This document shows positions 7,575-22,500 of a stretch of 55,853 bases of DNA, one piece after another. The translations under genes were made by a program, and so were the position numbers. The stretch comes from a virus, in the IMG/VR virus record IMGVR_UViG_3300027969_000126, positions 1 through 55,853 of that record; one strand, written 5' to 3'. The first letter of the stretch is position 1, and each line of letters starts with the position of its first letter. The notes under the pieces are model-generated. The model was not told the DNA's origin. It saw only the letters and a program-made list of their open reading frames with translations, and made no database searches.

Positions 7575-10500
7575 TTAATTTATATCCGTTCTTAAGAATA
7601 TTGCGCCCTCAGCATCTGCAATCTGTAACGGATCTCCTTCCGTCTGATTGTAGATTCCTGGGATTGGGTTCCATTCTTCTTCATACAATACATTTGTCAT
7701 TCTGTTGTTAGGCAACAATCCAAACACCTCAGCATATAATGGGGTGTACGTTGGTACTCCGGTTCCATTTGTGCCCCTGCTCAATAAGCTAACAGTGTTA
7801 AGTTCTAAATCACATTCTTGGAAGCCAATTTGCTCCCCGTTAATGTATAGCAATCTACCCTCAACTGACGTTATAGTTAATGAATCATTAACTGAAACTT
7901 GAGAAGAAATTTGTAAAATAGGAGCGCCGACAACTAACGGATTTGGGTGTAACGGCCAAGGGTATCCAACACCTTCTAAAACTATCTTATAATTTGCAGG
8001 ATTTACAGTAACACCGGTTGTATTATTGTACACCGTTACGTGACATATTGCATTCTTATTAGACACTAGGCCAATGTTATATTTTCCATCCAGCACTGCT
8101 GGACAAACATTTTCTTGTACTATGCTGTCAGTAACTCGGGATGCATCATTTAAGTAAATTACGTCATCGGTAAATTTCAAAGGTTCAACTAACCAAGTTC
8201 TAGTTTGAGTATTTGCTCTATACACAGAAGCATTACCTTTTTGTGATACATTTAATAAGTAAACTAACTCATTTGGAGTTGCTGTAGGCATCATACTAGT
8301 AATAATAACTTCATCACCGGTATTAATTGTAGTTAGTACTGATAAATTATTGTAAGGATTTAATCTTAATGAAGAAGATGGTAAACGGTAACCGTTAACT
8401 GTTACCCACAATCTGTCTACATTAAATTGTTCAAATTGTGATACGTTAATTGCTCCAGTATCATCAATCAACAATACTTCTGCTTCATCAGGATAACGAT
8501 CCGCAGTAATTGTAAATTCTTGTAGTCCAGTTGCTAGTCCTGTACCAGTTTGTAAACTAGAATTACATATGAATATAACTCCAACACTATTAGAGGCTGC
8601 ACCTAATGTTGTAAAATCAGTTGTGCCCGGTACAGTAATTTGATATTGATTACCAACAATGAAATTACCGGTAGTAATTTCAGGTCTGACTTCTAATACG
8701 TAATATTCAACTTTTGCCTCTATTCCGCCCATAATGTCATCATTTATTGCTGCGCCAATTTTAGTAAAATAGACAGGGGTACCGGGTACTAACGCATCAG
8801 TATTGGTAACAGTAATTCTATTTCCGTTACTAGTAGTTGTAGTTGCAACTGTATCAGCAACAGTAAATAATTCATCTAACCAAGCATATCCACCTGATAC
8901 ATATGCAGAAGCAAATGTTACAGGATAATTAACTGCATACAATGCCGGATTGTATGGTTCTGTGTATAAATCAAAGACTGTATTAGAAATTATTCTAACA
9001 TAATAAACATTATTTAATAATTGAGTAGAACCAATCATACCGTCAAGACGAACCAATGCACCTTCTGTAAAATTGTTTATAATGCCAGTAGTAACTCTTA
9101 TTGCAGGATTCTCTCCCATAGTTGCTACAATGTTATCAGTAGAGTTAGATAATGTAGGTACTATTCCATTTTGATCCTTAATTGTAAAGTGTGTAGAGTC
9201 TACAACAGAATCAACAAAGTAAACTTGTCCAGTAGTATTAATACCACCTACACTAGTAACTATTGCAGCACCGGTGCCGTAACCTGTGCCAATATTAGCG
9301 CAGGTGAAGTTATCACCCACAGAATATGTTACACCCGATGTTCCTGCAATCGTATTCCATTGAGCATTAGTTGTTGTACCTAAACTATTAATTTGATAAT
9401 CTATTCCCAATGTCAATGATCCAACTGTATATGTAGGAACTTTGAACACAATATCTTGATTTACAATCATTCCAGTAGTGCTGCTACATGTTATATAGTT
9501 TGTTCCAACTGCGGTAGCTGATATATAATATGTTCCTAATGCCGGTGAAATAATATTAGATATACTAGTAATATTAGCAACAGTTAAACCATTAACAGTC
9601 GCAGTCATACTTCCGGCCGCTGAAGCTAATATTGGTGAATCGCCGCCGACCGTAGTTGAAATTGTAAACGTAGTAGAAGTTAATATTGAAGTAACATAAT
9701 ATGTTACACCAGCTACCATGCCGCTACCAGAAATAACAGTACCAAATACTAGCGGATAATTAATTGATAGTATACTAGTATCACTAGTAGTCAACCAGTA
9801 ATTAGCTTCATCAAAATCATTTTGATCATATCCGTTATATACTGTTCCGGTTCCAGTACCCACTCCAGTCGCAGTAAAACTTGCCACAAGCGCAGTTCCT
9901 GTACCTAATCCTACTCCAGTAGCAGTGAACAATACATTTTGTGCGGCAGTTGCAGTAATTGTCGTGCTTGCAACAGTTTGAGTAGCACTTAATGTATAAG
10001 TTCCTATACCACCAGATCCAGTTAAGAAACCAGTAATAGTTGTTCCACCGGTAACACCTGTGCCAGACAATACTTGATTAATTGATAATATATCTTTTGC
10101 AGCAGTACCAGTACCAGCTGCTGTTGCCTGTGCAGTTATTATATTACCTACTGCATAAGTTATACCAGTAGTTCCTGCAACAGTATTCCAATTTGTGGTA
10201 CCCAATGATAGTATTGTATAAGTTTGACCAACGATCAATGCGGTTGACAATACTGAAGGGGTGAGTACGTTGGTTACTGTTAATACCCCAGTTAGTACTC
10301 CATTTAGTGTTTGATTAGCAATACTTCCAGTGACTGTTCCACCGCCACCAATTAATGACCAATTAGTGGTTCCAGTTGAATTTACAATATATTGCGTTCC
10401 TGCTACAAAACTACCGGCAGTTACTGATGTAGTACCTAAACTTGTCCAAGATGTAGTACCAATGGATTTAATTACATACTGATTTCCTGCTACAAAACTA

Positions 10501-13500
10501 CCAGCAGTCAATACACTATCATATGTTACTATACTAGCTGTGGTATTAGTTACTACTACTGACAATAACTCAGAACCAGGTGATCCTGTAATGTTATACT
10601 GTGTATTAAAATACTGACGTTCAGGTAAGTTATATGATGTTACTGCAACAACAGAACCCAATGTCGGCGGCGAATAAAATAATATAGTGTTAGAAACATC
10701 ACTTATAGTATACGCTGAAGATGTTAATCTAATGCCATTTATTTCTACAATAGAACTAGTAGTGTTTGTCTCACCTATATAATTATTTAAATAGAATGAT
10801 GCAGTTGATCCGTCACCGGTGAAACGCTGTACTTGAGGGATACTATACCCATACTGTACAGGGATTGTTTCTCCAAACAACGAATAAACCAAATAATCTA
10901 CAGTAGCATCGTACTCAGCAGCAAATACTAAAGATGCATTTATTCCGTTATCAGCCAAGTCAATTGCAAAATCATTTGTTATTAAAATAGCACTACCAGT
11001 ACTATTACTTAATTCTACTTCAGGACCACCTACAGTTGACGAGATAGTAAATTCATTAGCATCATATATAGCTTTTATATAATATGTTTGTTTAGGTATT
11101 ATCCCACCAAAAATAGTGTTACTGAAAACTATTTTTGTATCAAGTATTAAACTACCAGTAGAAATAGTTGTTATAGTATTAGTACCTGCTTTTGTTCTCA
11201 AAACTTGAGAAGTTACACCGTTAACCAACTGTGTACCATTATGATATACTGCCGGTGGTGTCCATATTGCACCAGTACCAACTTGGATAATTGCTTCCAT
11301 TATACCAGTTGCTGTTGTTAACGGGAAAGTTATCCCTGCTGTACCTGATATTGAATTGTAAATTTCAGAGATAGTAATTCTTTTTGAAGCGCCGCCGATA
11401 GATTTTACATAATAAACTTGATCTTCAACAATGCCACCAATTACATTTCCACTAAAAGTTATTGGACTATTCAATATGAATTCATTAACACTTTGACATA
11501 TAATTGTATTAGTGGTACTATCAGTGCCGGTTGCAATAACGTAGACCGGTGATGTGTCAGGTCTAATTAAACCTGAACCTTTGTATATAGTATTAGTATA
11601 GTTAGCATTTACATATATCTCATTGAACCCGGTAACCGCATTGAGTCTTATTGGATCAGTTTCACTATTAGCCTTCACTAACTGATCACCGTTACCTACT
11701 TCATATACATCAATGCGTAATTTATCAGTTGTAGTAGATGATACAAACGTTATTGGATCAACTAATGTAATTGTTTTTGTAATCCAATCAACTGAATAAT
11801 CAATAGTTTCATATATTGATGTGCTTAGTCCAGTGATATAATCTATTACAAATACACCTAATTGTGCTGGAACTAATGCCATATTAGCAAAACTATATTG
11901 AGTTTGATTTGCTGTAGTTGGTGCTATTTCGGTAGAAACTACATTATATCCAGTATGTTGATATATAGTATCATCCCAATCTGTACCAGGGCGTGTAGCA
12001 ACTGTCATCATAATTGTGTCGGATACAACACCAGCAACCAATTCTTCCGGACCATAACCAGCAGTGAATGCATCACCTTGAACATTGTATACAGAAGGGT
12101 CAATAATAAATGACGAATTACTAGTCCAAGTAATTGCATCTGGACTAGTTATGATAGTATTATTGTAACCAACTGCAACATATTGTTCTGCAATGTTATT
12201 CCATAATACATTTTCTAATGTTGAGTTCACCTCGGAGTTTTCAACAGTCCAATTTATACCAAATATATCAGAAGTTATTATAGTTCCTGCATCTCCTACT
12301 GCGACATACCTACTATTATATTCATCCCATATTATATTATTTAAAGTAGTGGCTACCCCTGATGATTGTACAAACCAAGTAGTTCCATTAGTACTAGTAT
12401 ATAGAACACCGTCATCGCCAAGTATTACAACTTCTTGATTATTAAATGCAATGCCATTAAATCCTAAATGTGTTCCGGCAAAGTTAACTAGAGACCAGTT
12501 ATATGCATCTGGACTAGTATATATTATGCCAAAATTAGTTGCAATGCCGTTGATTAATTGTTGCCCCAAACCTACTGCAATATAACCAGTATATCCAGTA
12601 GTAGAAACATAAGCTACACTCTTAAATGTATTAGTTAATCCATTATTAAACACAAAACGTTGTGTCCAAGAATACAAATCAGTAGATGTAACAATATTAT
12701 CACCAACTGCAACATATACCCCATTATGATAGATTACACTATTCAATGCCAATGATGGTACTGTTACTGATGATACGTCAAAATTACCCATGTCATAAGG
12801 GATACCGTCGAACGGGGTAAATGTTCCGTTACTAATCCATGTATAGCCGTTATCACTTACTAATATCGGGGTTGCATTATTAGTTGTAGTCATAACATAA
12901 CTACCACCCGCATACAACAAATCAGTAATTCCAAGTGCTTGGTTAGATATTTTATCAATTGCCCAATTTGCAGTAGTTTCACTTACATTAATTGATGAAT
13001 ATTCTTCTGCGTCTGCTGCTGCTAGATATAATAAACCATTAAACACTATTGCTTTTAAATCAATTCCATTAGGATAGAATGGTTGATTAGTCAATATAGT
13101 ATCTATTGCAAATTCATCTGCTGGGGCGAATGGATTACCCAAATAAGTACCGTTTGGATATGTTATTCCGTCTACTAATTGAGTTAAATCTACCCCTGGC
13201 ATATTGATTGTAGGTTGATAATAACCTATAATTCTGTCTAATGCATTTAATTTGATTGAGCCTTGATCTAACAATTCCCATTTACCAAATATAAAGTCAG
13301 TGTCATTATTACTAATAATACATTGATATAACTGTTTATTATATTTTACTATAGTAGGATTAAAGAAGAATGGCTCCGGCAACATTGCATAGTCACCTTG
13401 TTTAGCCATACTAAAACTTAGACCACTAGCGGTACCAACAGTAAACGTACTACCATTAACGGTCGTGCTGATAGTAAGCGAAGGTGTTATAGTTTTAATA

Positions 13501-16500
13501 TAATATACTTGTCCCAATACAATATTACCGGCCACACTGCCAGTAAACACAACAGGATCGTATTGATTAAATCCAGTTAAACTATCAACTGTAATTACTG
13601 TAGATGCAAGTGCAGTAACCGTAGTAGATGTAATACCCGTATACGGGAAGTTTTGTCCGCTAACTGCAACAGTTAAATTAGGATTAGAATACACTCCTAC
13701 TTGATTTTCTGAAATAACTTCTAAGTAATATTTGTTAACAGTGCCGGGTGGTGTTCCGTTAGAAATAGCTGATGTAACACCGCCGTCTGCATCGATAGTC
13801 AACACGGTTATAGTTAAATCATTAGTAGGAGTTGTTCCTCCAATAGCCGTTCCTAGAATAGTTATTGTATTATTAACCGCATATCCTGTTCCCGGTGTTG
13901 TAATAATTGTTCTATACCCGCCTAATATATAACTTACGTCAAATACCGGAGTAGTTCCTACATATTGGGTCAATTTTACTGGAACAGCAGTTACTACTAT
14001 AGTTCCAGTACCACCGGTCGTAGTTTTTATAGTTGCACCACCTACTCTATATGCTATATTGAATGTGTTACCCGAACGACCTGTTACATAATAAGTTACT
14101 GTATTGGTCAATGGTACAGGTAAGATGCCAGTTGAAGTAAATGTTATTGCAGTTCCGTCAGTGAATGCGGCGCCATTTGGTACAGTAATTACTGCTGGGT
14201 CTGCAACAGTTATTGATGACACAATTTGACTTGAATTTATCAAGGTAGCTGCAATTTCAATATACGGATCACCTGAACCATACATTTCACCGCTATCAGT
14301 TGTTACATTATAAACACTTGATAAGTTTGGATCAGCAGAAATTTTAAATCTTCCTGTAGTCGCCGGTGGGCTAGTATCTATAGAGTAAACATAATACACC
14401 TCCCCTAACGAGACACCGCCAATTGAAGTGCCACTAAAGAACAACGGCATACCTACATACAATACGCTAGTTGTATCAGTATTAAATTCATCTGTTAATA
14501 CTAACCAATTTAGTGTTCCTATTGTACTTGATACTTGAATGGTTGTTATATCACTATTTGTAATAGTATACGGTCCACCGGCAACTGTTAATCCACCCAT
14601 AGCACTTGCTATATTGAATTTCATATTGTTGTATATGTCTGTTAATCCTGGACCAAATGTTGGTAAACAAATTCTATCAGTAATAGTTGGGCATGACAAC
14701 GTAGCGGACATTTCTCTAGTTAATAGATTACCAACTACTCCGGTTTGTCCAATATATTGACCAGAAGTATTGTATAACGTAAATTGTTGTCCGTTAATTT
14801 GACCAGGGCTAATTGGCAATCCAACATTTAATGTCATTGAACCCGTACCTGTCTCAAGCACGGTTGTATCAGCTTGACTTGTAATTGTACATGATCCAAG
14901 TGCGGTTGTTAATGTTTTTGCAGTTCCATTAAATGTAGTAGAAATAGAAATTTTTGAACCAGATATTATTTGACTTACATAGTAAGTTGTTGTAGTTGCA
15001 ATTCCACCAAAAGTAGCAGTACTAGTAGGGGTGGCAGTTCCTGTGCCTGATCCTACTCCAGTAGCAGTAAACACGGTTCCCACTGTATTAAATGATGCAC
15101 CTATTAAAGTAAAGTCTGTTGTACCAACTGTAGTAATAGTATATTGTTGAGTCGCTACTAGATAGCCAGCTTGTAATACTATGTTACTGAATACAATAGG
15201 TTCATTTACTGTCAATCCAGTAGTAGATTCACATGTAATAGAATTATCACTTGATGATGTTCCAGTAGCATAGATTATTGTAGGATCATTGTTGAGAGAC
15301 ATTGTAAATGTTTCTTTATCCAATACTGATATTACATAGTAGATTTCATTTTCTATAACATTGCCAAATATTTCAGTATTACCAACAAAGAATATTGGCA
15401 GTCCTAAATAAAATCCATTAGTGCCATTTTGACCGGTGCTATTTAATTTTACAGTAATATAATTTGTACCGGCTGTTGTAGCTGTTACATTTCTTAAACC
15501 AGAATAATTTATAGTTAGTACTGCTAAATTAGTTAATTCACCAACATATAATACTAGTCCTGCTGCTGTTATAGTTGCTGTATTTTGTGCTACAACTGCG
15601 CCCGGATTACCATTTGCATCTATTGTATCAGAAATTGTGAAACCGGTATCTTCTAATATACCAGAATCTGGATTTGGCAACTTAACCAATGATTTAACAT
15701 AATATATAGTACTATCAAGTAACGGTGTACCTATAACAGAACCCACAAATTTAACTGGCATACCAACATAGAAACCGATAGTAGAACCAATATTAGCACC
15801 AACTACTGCGCCTCCAGACTCTGGATTAATTCTAATTGCATTTCTATATGCAATAGTAACATAAGACGATCCATATGTTTGTACAGTATTTCTAGTTCTT
15901 GATGAGAAGCTGATTGTTTGTTGATTAGTTGCATCTATTATTTCAAATGTAGCACCCATAGCACTTGCTGCAATGGTGCTGATAGGCGGTGCTGAACTAA
16001 ACAATGTTATACTAGATGCTGAAACTTGACTACTATTTGAGAATGACCCAGCATAAAAAGAACCATAAAAGCCTGAAGGTACCCACGGTATTACTTGTGA
16101 ATTATAACTAGTTCTATCAAATCGCAATGATATATTATTTTCTCTAGTTGGAGTAGATGTGGTAATAGCAGTTGCAACAGCCGATACACTAAAATATTGT
16201 GTTCCGGTACCGGTGCTAGTTAACTGTACTCGGTCATGATCCTCTACTGCCGCTGCATATTCAGTATAGAGTGCAAATTCTGGATAAGGGGTAAGTTCCA
16301 GCATGTTTACATAATATTGTCCGCCCTCTATTAATCCACCGATTGGGGTTGAACCTGCAGGCACTGTGTAAATTACCAAGTCTCCTGTTTGCAATATGGG
16401 TGTACTTATCCCAATAGCACTATCAATTAGTTGAACATTTGTACTATTGACCGTTACTGTAAATGCCGGATCAATTACAATAGAAGGAGCAACTACATAA

Positions 16501-19500
16501 CCTGAGCCTGGATTTAATACTGTTACGCCAATAACACTTCCCAAACTCATTATTGGTTGTAATTGTGCAGGTACTCTTGGTGAAGGGTATATTGATGTAT
16601 CTATATATGCAGTAACTCTTGGTGGGTTAGCGTAATTTCTACCTGAATTAATAACTACCACTGGTGGTAAATCCATAAAAATATACTCGCCAGGGAAATG
16701 CACAGTAGGTGTAGTTCCATTAATTCCACGAGACAATCCTGTTAATACATTGGTAACTAATTCTCTACCTGAATAACTTATTTCTTCTTCACCAATTCTT
16801 ATAATGCCGGTGACCGGAAATCCGTTTACATTATCAACATAACATGAATTAGAATTCAATGTAAGATAAGAATCTAAAGTTGATAATTGAAAATCAAGTT
16901 TACCAATGTAAGATAAACTGTCAGGTGATAATTGACCAATACTCAATCCATAATTATTAAACCATTGGTTGTACGAAGGGCTTTGCCATATTGGGCTAGT
17001 TGGTAAAAATTGACTATTACTACTAACATTGTCGTAAACTAATTCAGGTGTTATAAACTGTTCAATAGAAAAATCATATTGTGCAGGTAAATCAAAATCA
17101 GTTATATCACCTTCAAATATTTCTGTCCTTGTGTACTTAAATATAAACTCTTTAATTACAACATGGTACGGTTTAACTTCATTCAAATATCCCTCTAAAA
17201 ATAATTGATTGTCAGAACGGAATACTTCTAATGGTAGTAATTCACGAATAGTGTGAGAGACATCTACGAACGATGTTTTATTTAACCAAGTTAAATAATT
17301 TTGACTCTCAATTGTTTCACTTTGAATATATTCAAACAATAATATCAAACTCTTATTTCTGAATATAGATAATTCATTTGTATAAATTTGTTCATTCAAT
17401 GCACGAACTATATAACGAGTTTCAGTCGAAGGATAAACATCATATGGGGTAGTGTCAAAAAAGTTATCACCAAATCCCAATTTGCTTTCTGTGTAATCCC
17501 AAAGACGGCTACTAAATTCAATAGTACCGTTTTGCAAACCTATACGTGTCCATGATCCGTCTATTTCATATATATAAGTTTCTGAATTACCGTTGCCGTT
17601 TGTTGCTACTGTTACAATAGTTCCAACAGTAACATTTAAAGTAGATAAATCAGCGTATATAGGAACTTGTAACGATGATTTTGTGTTATCATTGTATCCA
17701 GGTGCCCACCAATTAATTAAATCCCAATATGCTTTAGTATCAAAAAATGGTTGATTTGTAGTTGGGTTAATTTCACCCACTCTATACAAGAACTGTGGAT
17801 TTCTTATTTCTACGATAGGGAATTGTGATAGCACAATATTAGCGTATTTTAAATAATTTTCTAATGCACCAAATCTATTATAGAAAAAGCCTTGTCTTGG
17901 TCTAGCCAATACACCAGTTTGTACTGCTTTAGGTAGTAATGGGTCAGGTACAACACCGCCGGCGTTATCAACTCCGCACATACTATCTAACATTCTATTA
18001 TATAAACTAATTGGTTCACTTATACCAACTGCTGCATGATTTTGATAAGCTGCACCTGATCCAGGCACGCCGGGCAAGAAATCATCAGCATAATTTGCAC
18101 GAATTAAACTATATTGACTGTGTGCAACATCGTCATTTTTTCCAGTAGAAAATCCAATATGTAATACGGTGTCATTTGCGTTTATGTAAGGGAAACAATT
18201 GTATAATCCAAATACATTAGGCAACAATGGCGTAAAATAACTTATACCAGAAAATTGAGGGCGAGTAATATAAGATTCTAACGTAATATCTGCTAATGTT
18301 TTTCCTAATCTAGTAGATACAATGCCTGTATTTCTAGCCCAGAAATAATAAATTGGATTAATTAATCCTTCAGGGTTAACTAAACCTCTAATAGTATATC
18401 TTTCTAAATTATATGGGGTACCCGGACCCGTATATTGACTAGGTGGCACATTACTTACTACCCAAGTATATACCGCTACATCACTTCTTGGAAATACTCT
18501 ACCCCACCATTGGCTATTATAACTTATATCATTTTGATGATAATTCATAAAACGAGTATTACTAGTATCAAACCATAGTTGCCCTAACTTATCAGCACCC
18601 CAAACTAACCCAGGTTGTCCTGATACGGTTGGAGAATTATATCCTGCAGGATCAACATTAGAAACAACATCAATGTTTTCTGTTACTGCACCTAATAATT
18701 TACCTTGTAACGGATCAATGTAATCCAAATTCTCTAGTGTGTTGTTAGTTTCTGCACTAAACAATTGAATGTTATAGACCCCATTAATATCTACAATAGC
18801 TGATGTACTTCTGTATACTGCCCAATCTGGTGTAGCACTGGTGCTTATATAAATTATTACTTGACCGTTTGTATTAACATCTGGGTTAAATTCTGGTGTT
18901 CCAATAAGAACAGTGCCGTTATTAAAGTCTAATGCTTGGCCATACATCGGTTGTGAGCCATATACCAAATCTTGTGAATTAGTACTTTGTGCATATACAT
19001 ACTTGCCTGGATTATTGATATTTTCATTATAAGTAGCCAAATAATCAAACATGTATACTGCGCCGGCGTTAGTGAATGTGTCTACCCACTGTGTCGCATT
19101 GTTGTCAAATATAGTATCATTGTCTAATTCATCATCTACAAAATCAAATGTAGTAGCACTATAACGAGTTCCAGTAGGGGCACTTACTACGATTGAATCG
19201 GTAATTGGATCCATTTTAATTACGGTGCCAAACTGTGTTGTACCCGTTAAATGAGGGCAATTTATCTTTTGTGTTTGCTTGTAAATTGTTATTCCTAATT
19301 CAGCTAAAGTAGCAGTATCTACTACTGATAGTGATAACTTATTACCAGCTACACCCAATTCAAAATCAACTAGTGAAATTATTAGTTTACCGTCAACATC
19401 AGTTGCATAAACATTTGGAATTGAAACTGAGTTAATATTTGCAGCAGCAGAAGTTGCATCACCTGCCGGCAATACAACCATAAACCCATTAATTAAAATG

Positions 19501-22500
19501 GTTCTAGATGTAGTTATAGTACAAGTTTCTGTTCCATATATGGTACCATATCTTTCACCCCCGTTAGTGAATCTATGAACCGCACCTTCGTAATTTTCTG
19601 CACTTAATTCAAATGGTGCACCAATTAGTATTTCATTTGCAAATGTATTAGTTTCTATGCTAGTTCCAAATTGTACGCCAATTCTAGGAGTTTCTTCATT
19701 AGTTAAGGTTTGAGTTAATACAAAATTAGAACTGCTAATATTTAATATATCACCTGCATTCAATGTAGATGTATTATCACTGTATACATACAATGTTGAT
19801 CCAATAACTGCATACTTGTTATCTGTTATTAAAGTGTCATTTACTGAAACATACAACGGTATTGTTTGTACAATAACTGTCATACTACCCGTTGCAGTGG
19901 TTAAATCTATAGTAGAACCAGTTCTAGTTGCAGAAATAGTAAATGTAGTTGCCGTTGGCTTAGCTTTTACATAGTAAACTGTATTGGCTGATATTGCACC
20001 GCCTGAAATTATACCAGATGAATTTGCAACACCTGTACCAGATCCGGCACCTGTTGCAACGAATGTTAATCCAACTGTATTAGATGCTGCCCCAATAGCA
20101 ACAAAATTAGTTGTACCAATTGCAGTGATAACATATGATTGACCTATTACAAAACTACCGGCATTAGTTACTGTAGAGAATATTACAGGATCACCTACGC
20201 TAAAACCAGTACTATCGCTTATTGTAATTCTATCAGTTGATGAATTTGTAGCAGTTGCAATTTGTGTAACTGTAGTTGGTGTCCATGCTAACGGGAATGA
20301 TAATGGTATAAACGCTACACTAGTAGATTGTGCTATAAAGTTTTGAACTGTTCTAGCAAATATATAAGAGTAACCATAATTTTCTGTGTTAGCATCATAA
20401 TTTTCTTGAGGCGCACTGATAATTACAGTATCACCATAATAATCAGTTGAAATTGCTTGTCCAAAATCATCACCGCTAACAGTTAATCCTAAGGTATCCC
20501 CATCGATAATATATGATTGTTGATATGTAGAGTTTGATGCGACACCAGTACCAGTGCCTACTCCAGTAGCAATAAATATAGTTCCTACCTCGTTGCTAGT
20601 AGCACCGATAGTTGTAAAATCAGTAGTTCCTACTGAGATAATAGTATATGTTGTTCCACTAACAAAATTACCTGCATCAACATTGTATGCTGCTCTACGA
20701 TATACATAAACGCTATTGTTATCTATATCTGATACATATAACCAATTTTGATCTCCGGATAAAGCAGTAGAACTACCCCAATTTGTAACTCCAGCCGGAG
20801 CAGAAATAGTTTGACATAATGCCAATGTGTTTAATGCTATAGTAGATATTAATTGATATATATAAACTTTAGATGCAGTGGTTGGTTCTGAGATAACAAA
20901 TAAGTTATCAGAATATGATATAGTAGAACCAAAAGATGTTCCTTGAGTTATTGTTTGAACCAAAATGCATGTATTAGTTTCAGCATCATACGCATAGCGT
21001 TGTACTTTCCCCAAATATGAATCACCAATTAAATATCCCAGCTTACTAGTATAGGCTACTGCACTACCAAATGTCCCGGTTGATAATGGTGCTAGTTCTT
21101 GTTTATATTGATAATTTAAACTTTTACGATATACAGCCCAACTACCGTCATTATTGGTATCTACCCATACTTTTAATTTATTAAATTCATTATCTAATAA
21201 CGGTAAATTAATAATTTCAGGTGCAGTTGCCACACGTTGACTTTGCATTCTAAAGCCAATGCCCAATCCAGTTATGCTTTTTACTTGTGGATTTAATGAT
21301 AAATTTATAATAACTCTAAACGGATCTATAACAGCAGCAACTATATAATAATTGTTAATAGCAACATCAAAATTAGCTATAGCAAAAATTTGATAGCGTG
21401 TTAAATTGTGCGCCTGACTAAAAGTTATAGTTACAGTATTGTTTAAATTATTTGTGGCTGTAGTAATAGAACCCAAACTTGCAGGGGTATATACTTGCCA
21501 TGATGATAAGTAATTTGCTATCCAAACATAATCACGAACATAGAATTGATTTATCGGTACTATAGTTCCAACAGCATTTTGTGCAGTTGATAATCCGGAA
21601 TAATAGTAACTTGCCATTTTAACGTCATCAAAATTAACATACCCTGCTGTAGGATAAAGCATTGACGGTTGTATGTTTGCTACAGTTGGTAATATATTAA
21701 CAGAGTTTATAGGTCTATTATAATTAAACAAATCATATATAGGTACTTCTTGTTGTATCCCTTGAGTATCACCGCCGCTAGTTAATCCAACGATAGATGG
21801 GTTACCCACCAAATCTGGTTGACTTAATCTAAATTCAACAAAATTATTATTTAATATTCCACCAAATTCACCCGATTGTATTGCCCAATTTTCATACAAT
21901 GTATAATCAATTCCACCTTGTGGGAGATTAGCACCTTTAAATGCATTAGCGGCATTTAATGTTCCTTTATCTTTGATTAAATTTTTATAAACATTTACTT
22001 GTGTTACATCAGTTAAATCTACTAATGCTAAATAATCTCTTGGACGATACCCAATCAATGAGAATGATAACAAATCTGCATCATTTTCTAAATTAGCACT
22101 ATTTACATCATAATACAAGGTACTCTCATATGAACGAGTTTGACTGTTAGGTAACAATCCTTTTTGTATTTCGTTATAGTTAGTCTCTACCCATTCACGT
22201 TCTTCAAATAATGGTTTTGCTTCAACAATTCTAATTGCTGACCAATATTTATTTTTATACTTTATGATTGACCCTTGAGTATATTTTGTATTTGCAGACC
22301 ATTCAAGTATGTTATCTTGATTAAGAATAAATCCAAATGCATCAACATTTCCATTCCAATCAGCAGTTTTTACACCACGGACAGTAATACGATTTTGGCG
22401 CAATCCAGTAATTAAATTATATATAACATCATTGAATAATGTAACATTATCAAATACAATACCATGTTCAATATTACTAATATTAAATTGACCATATGAA

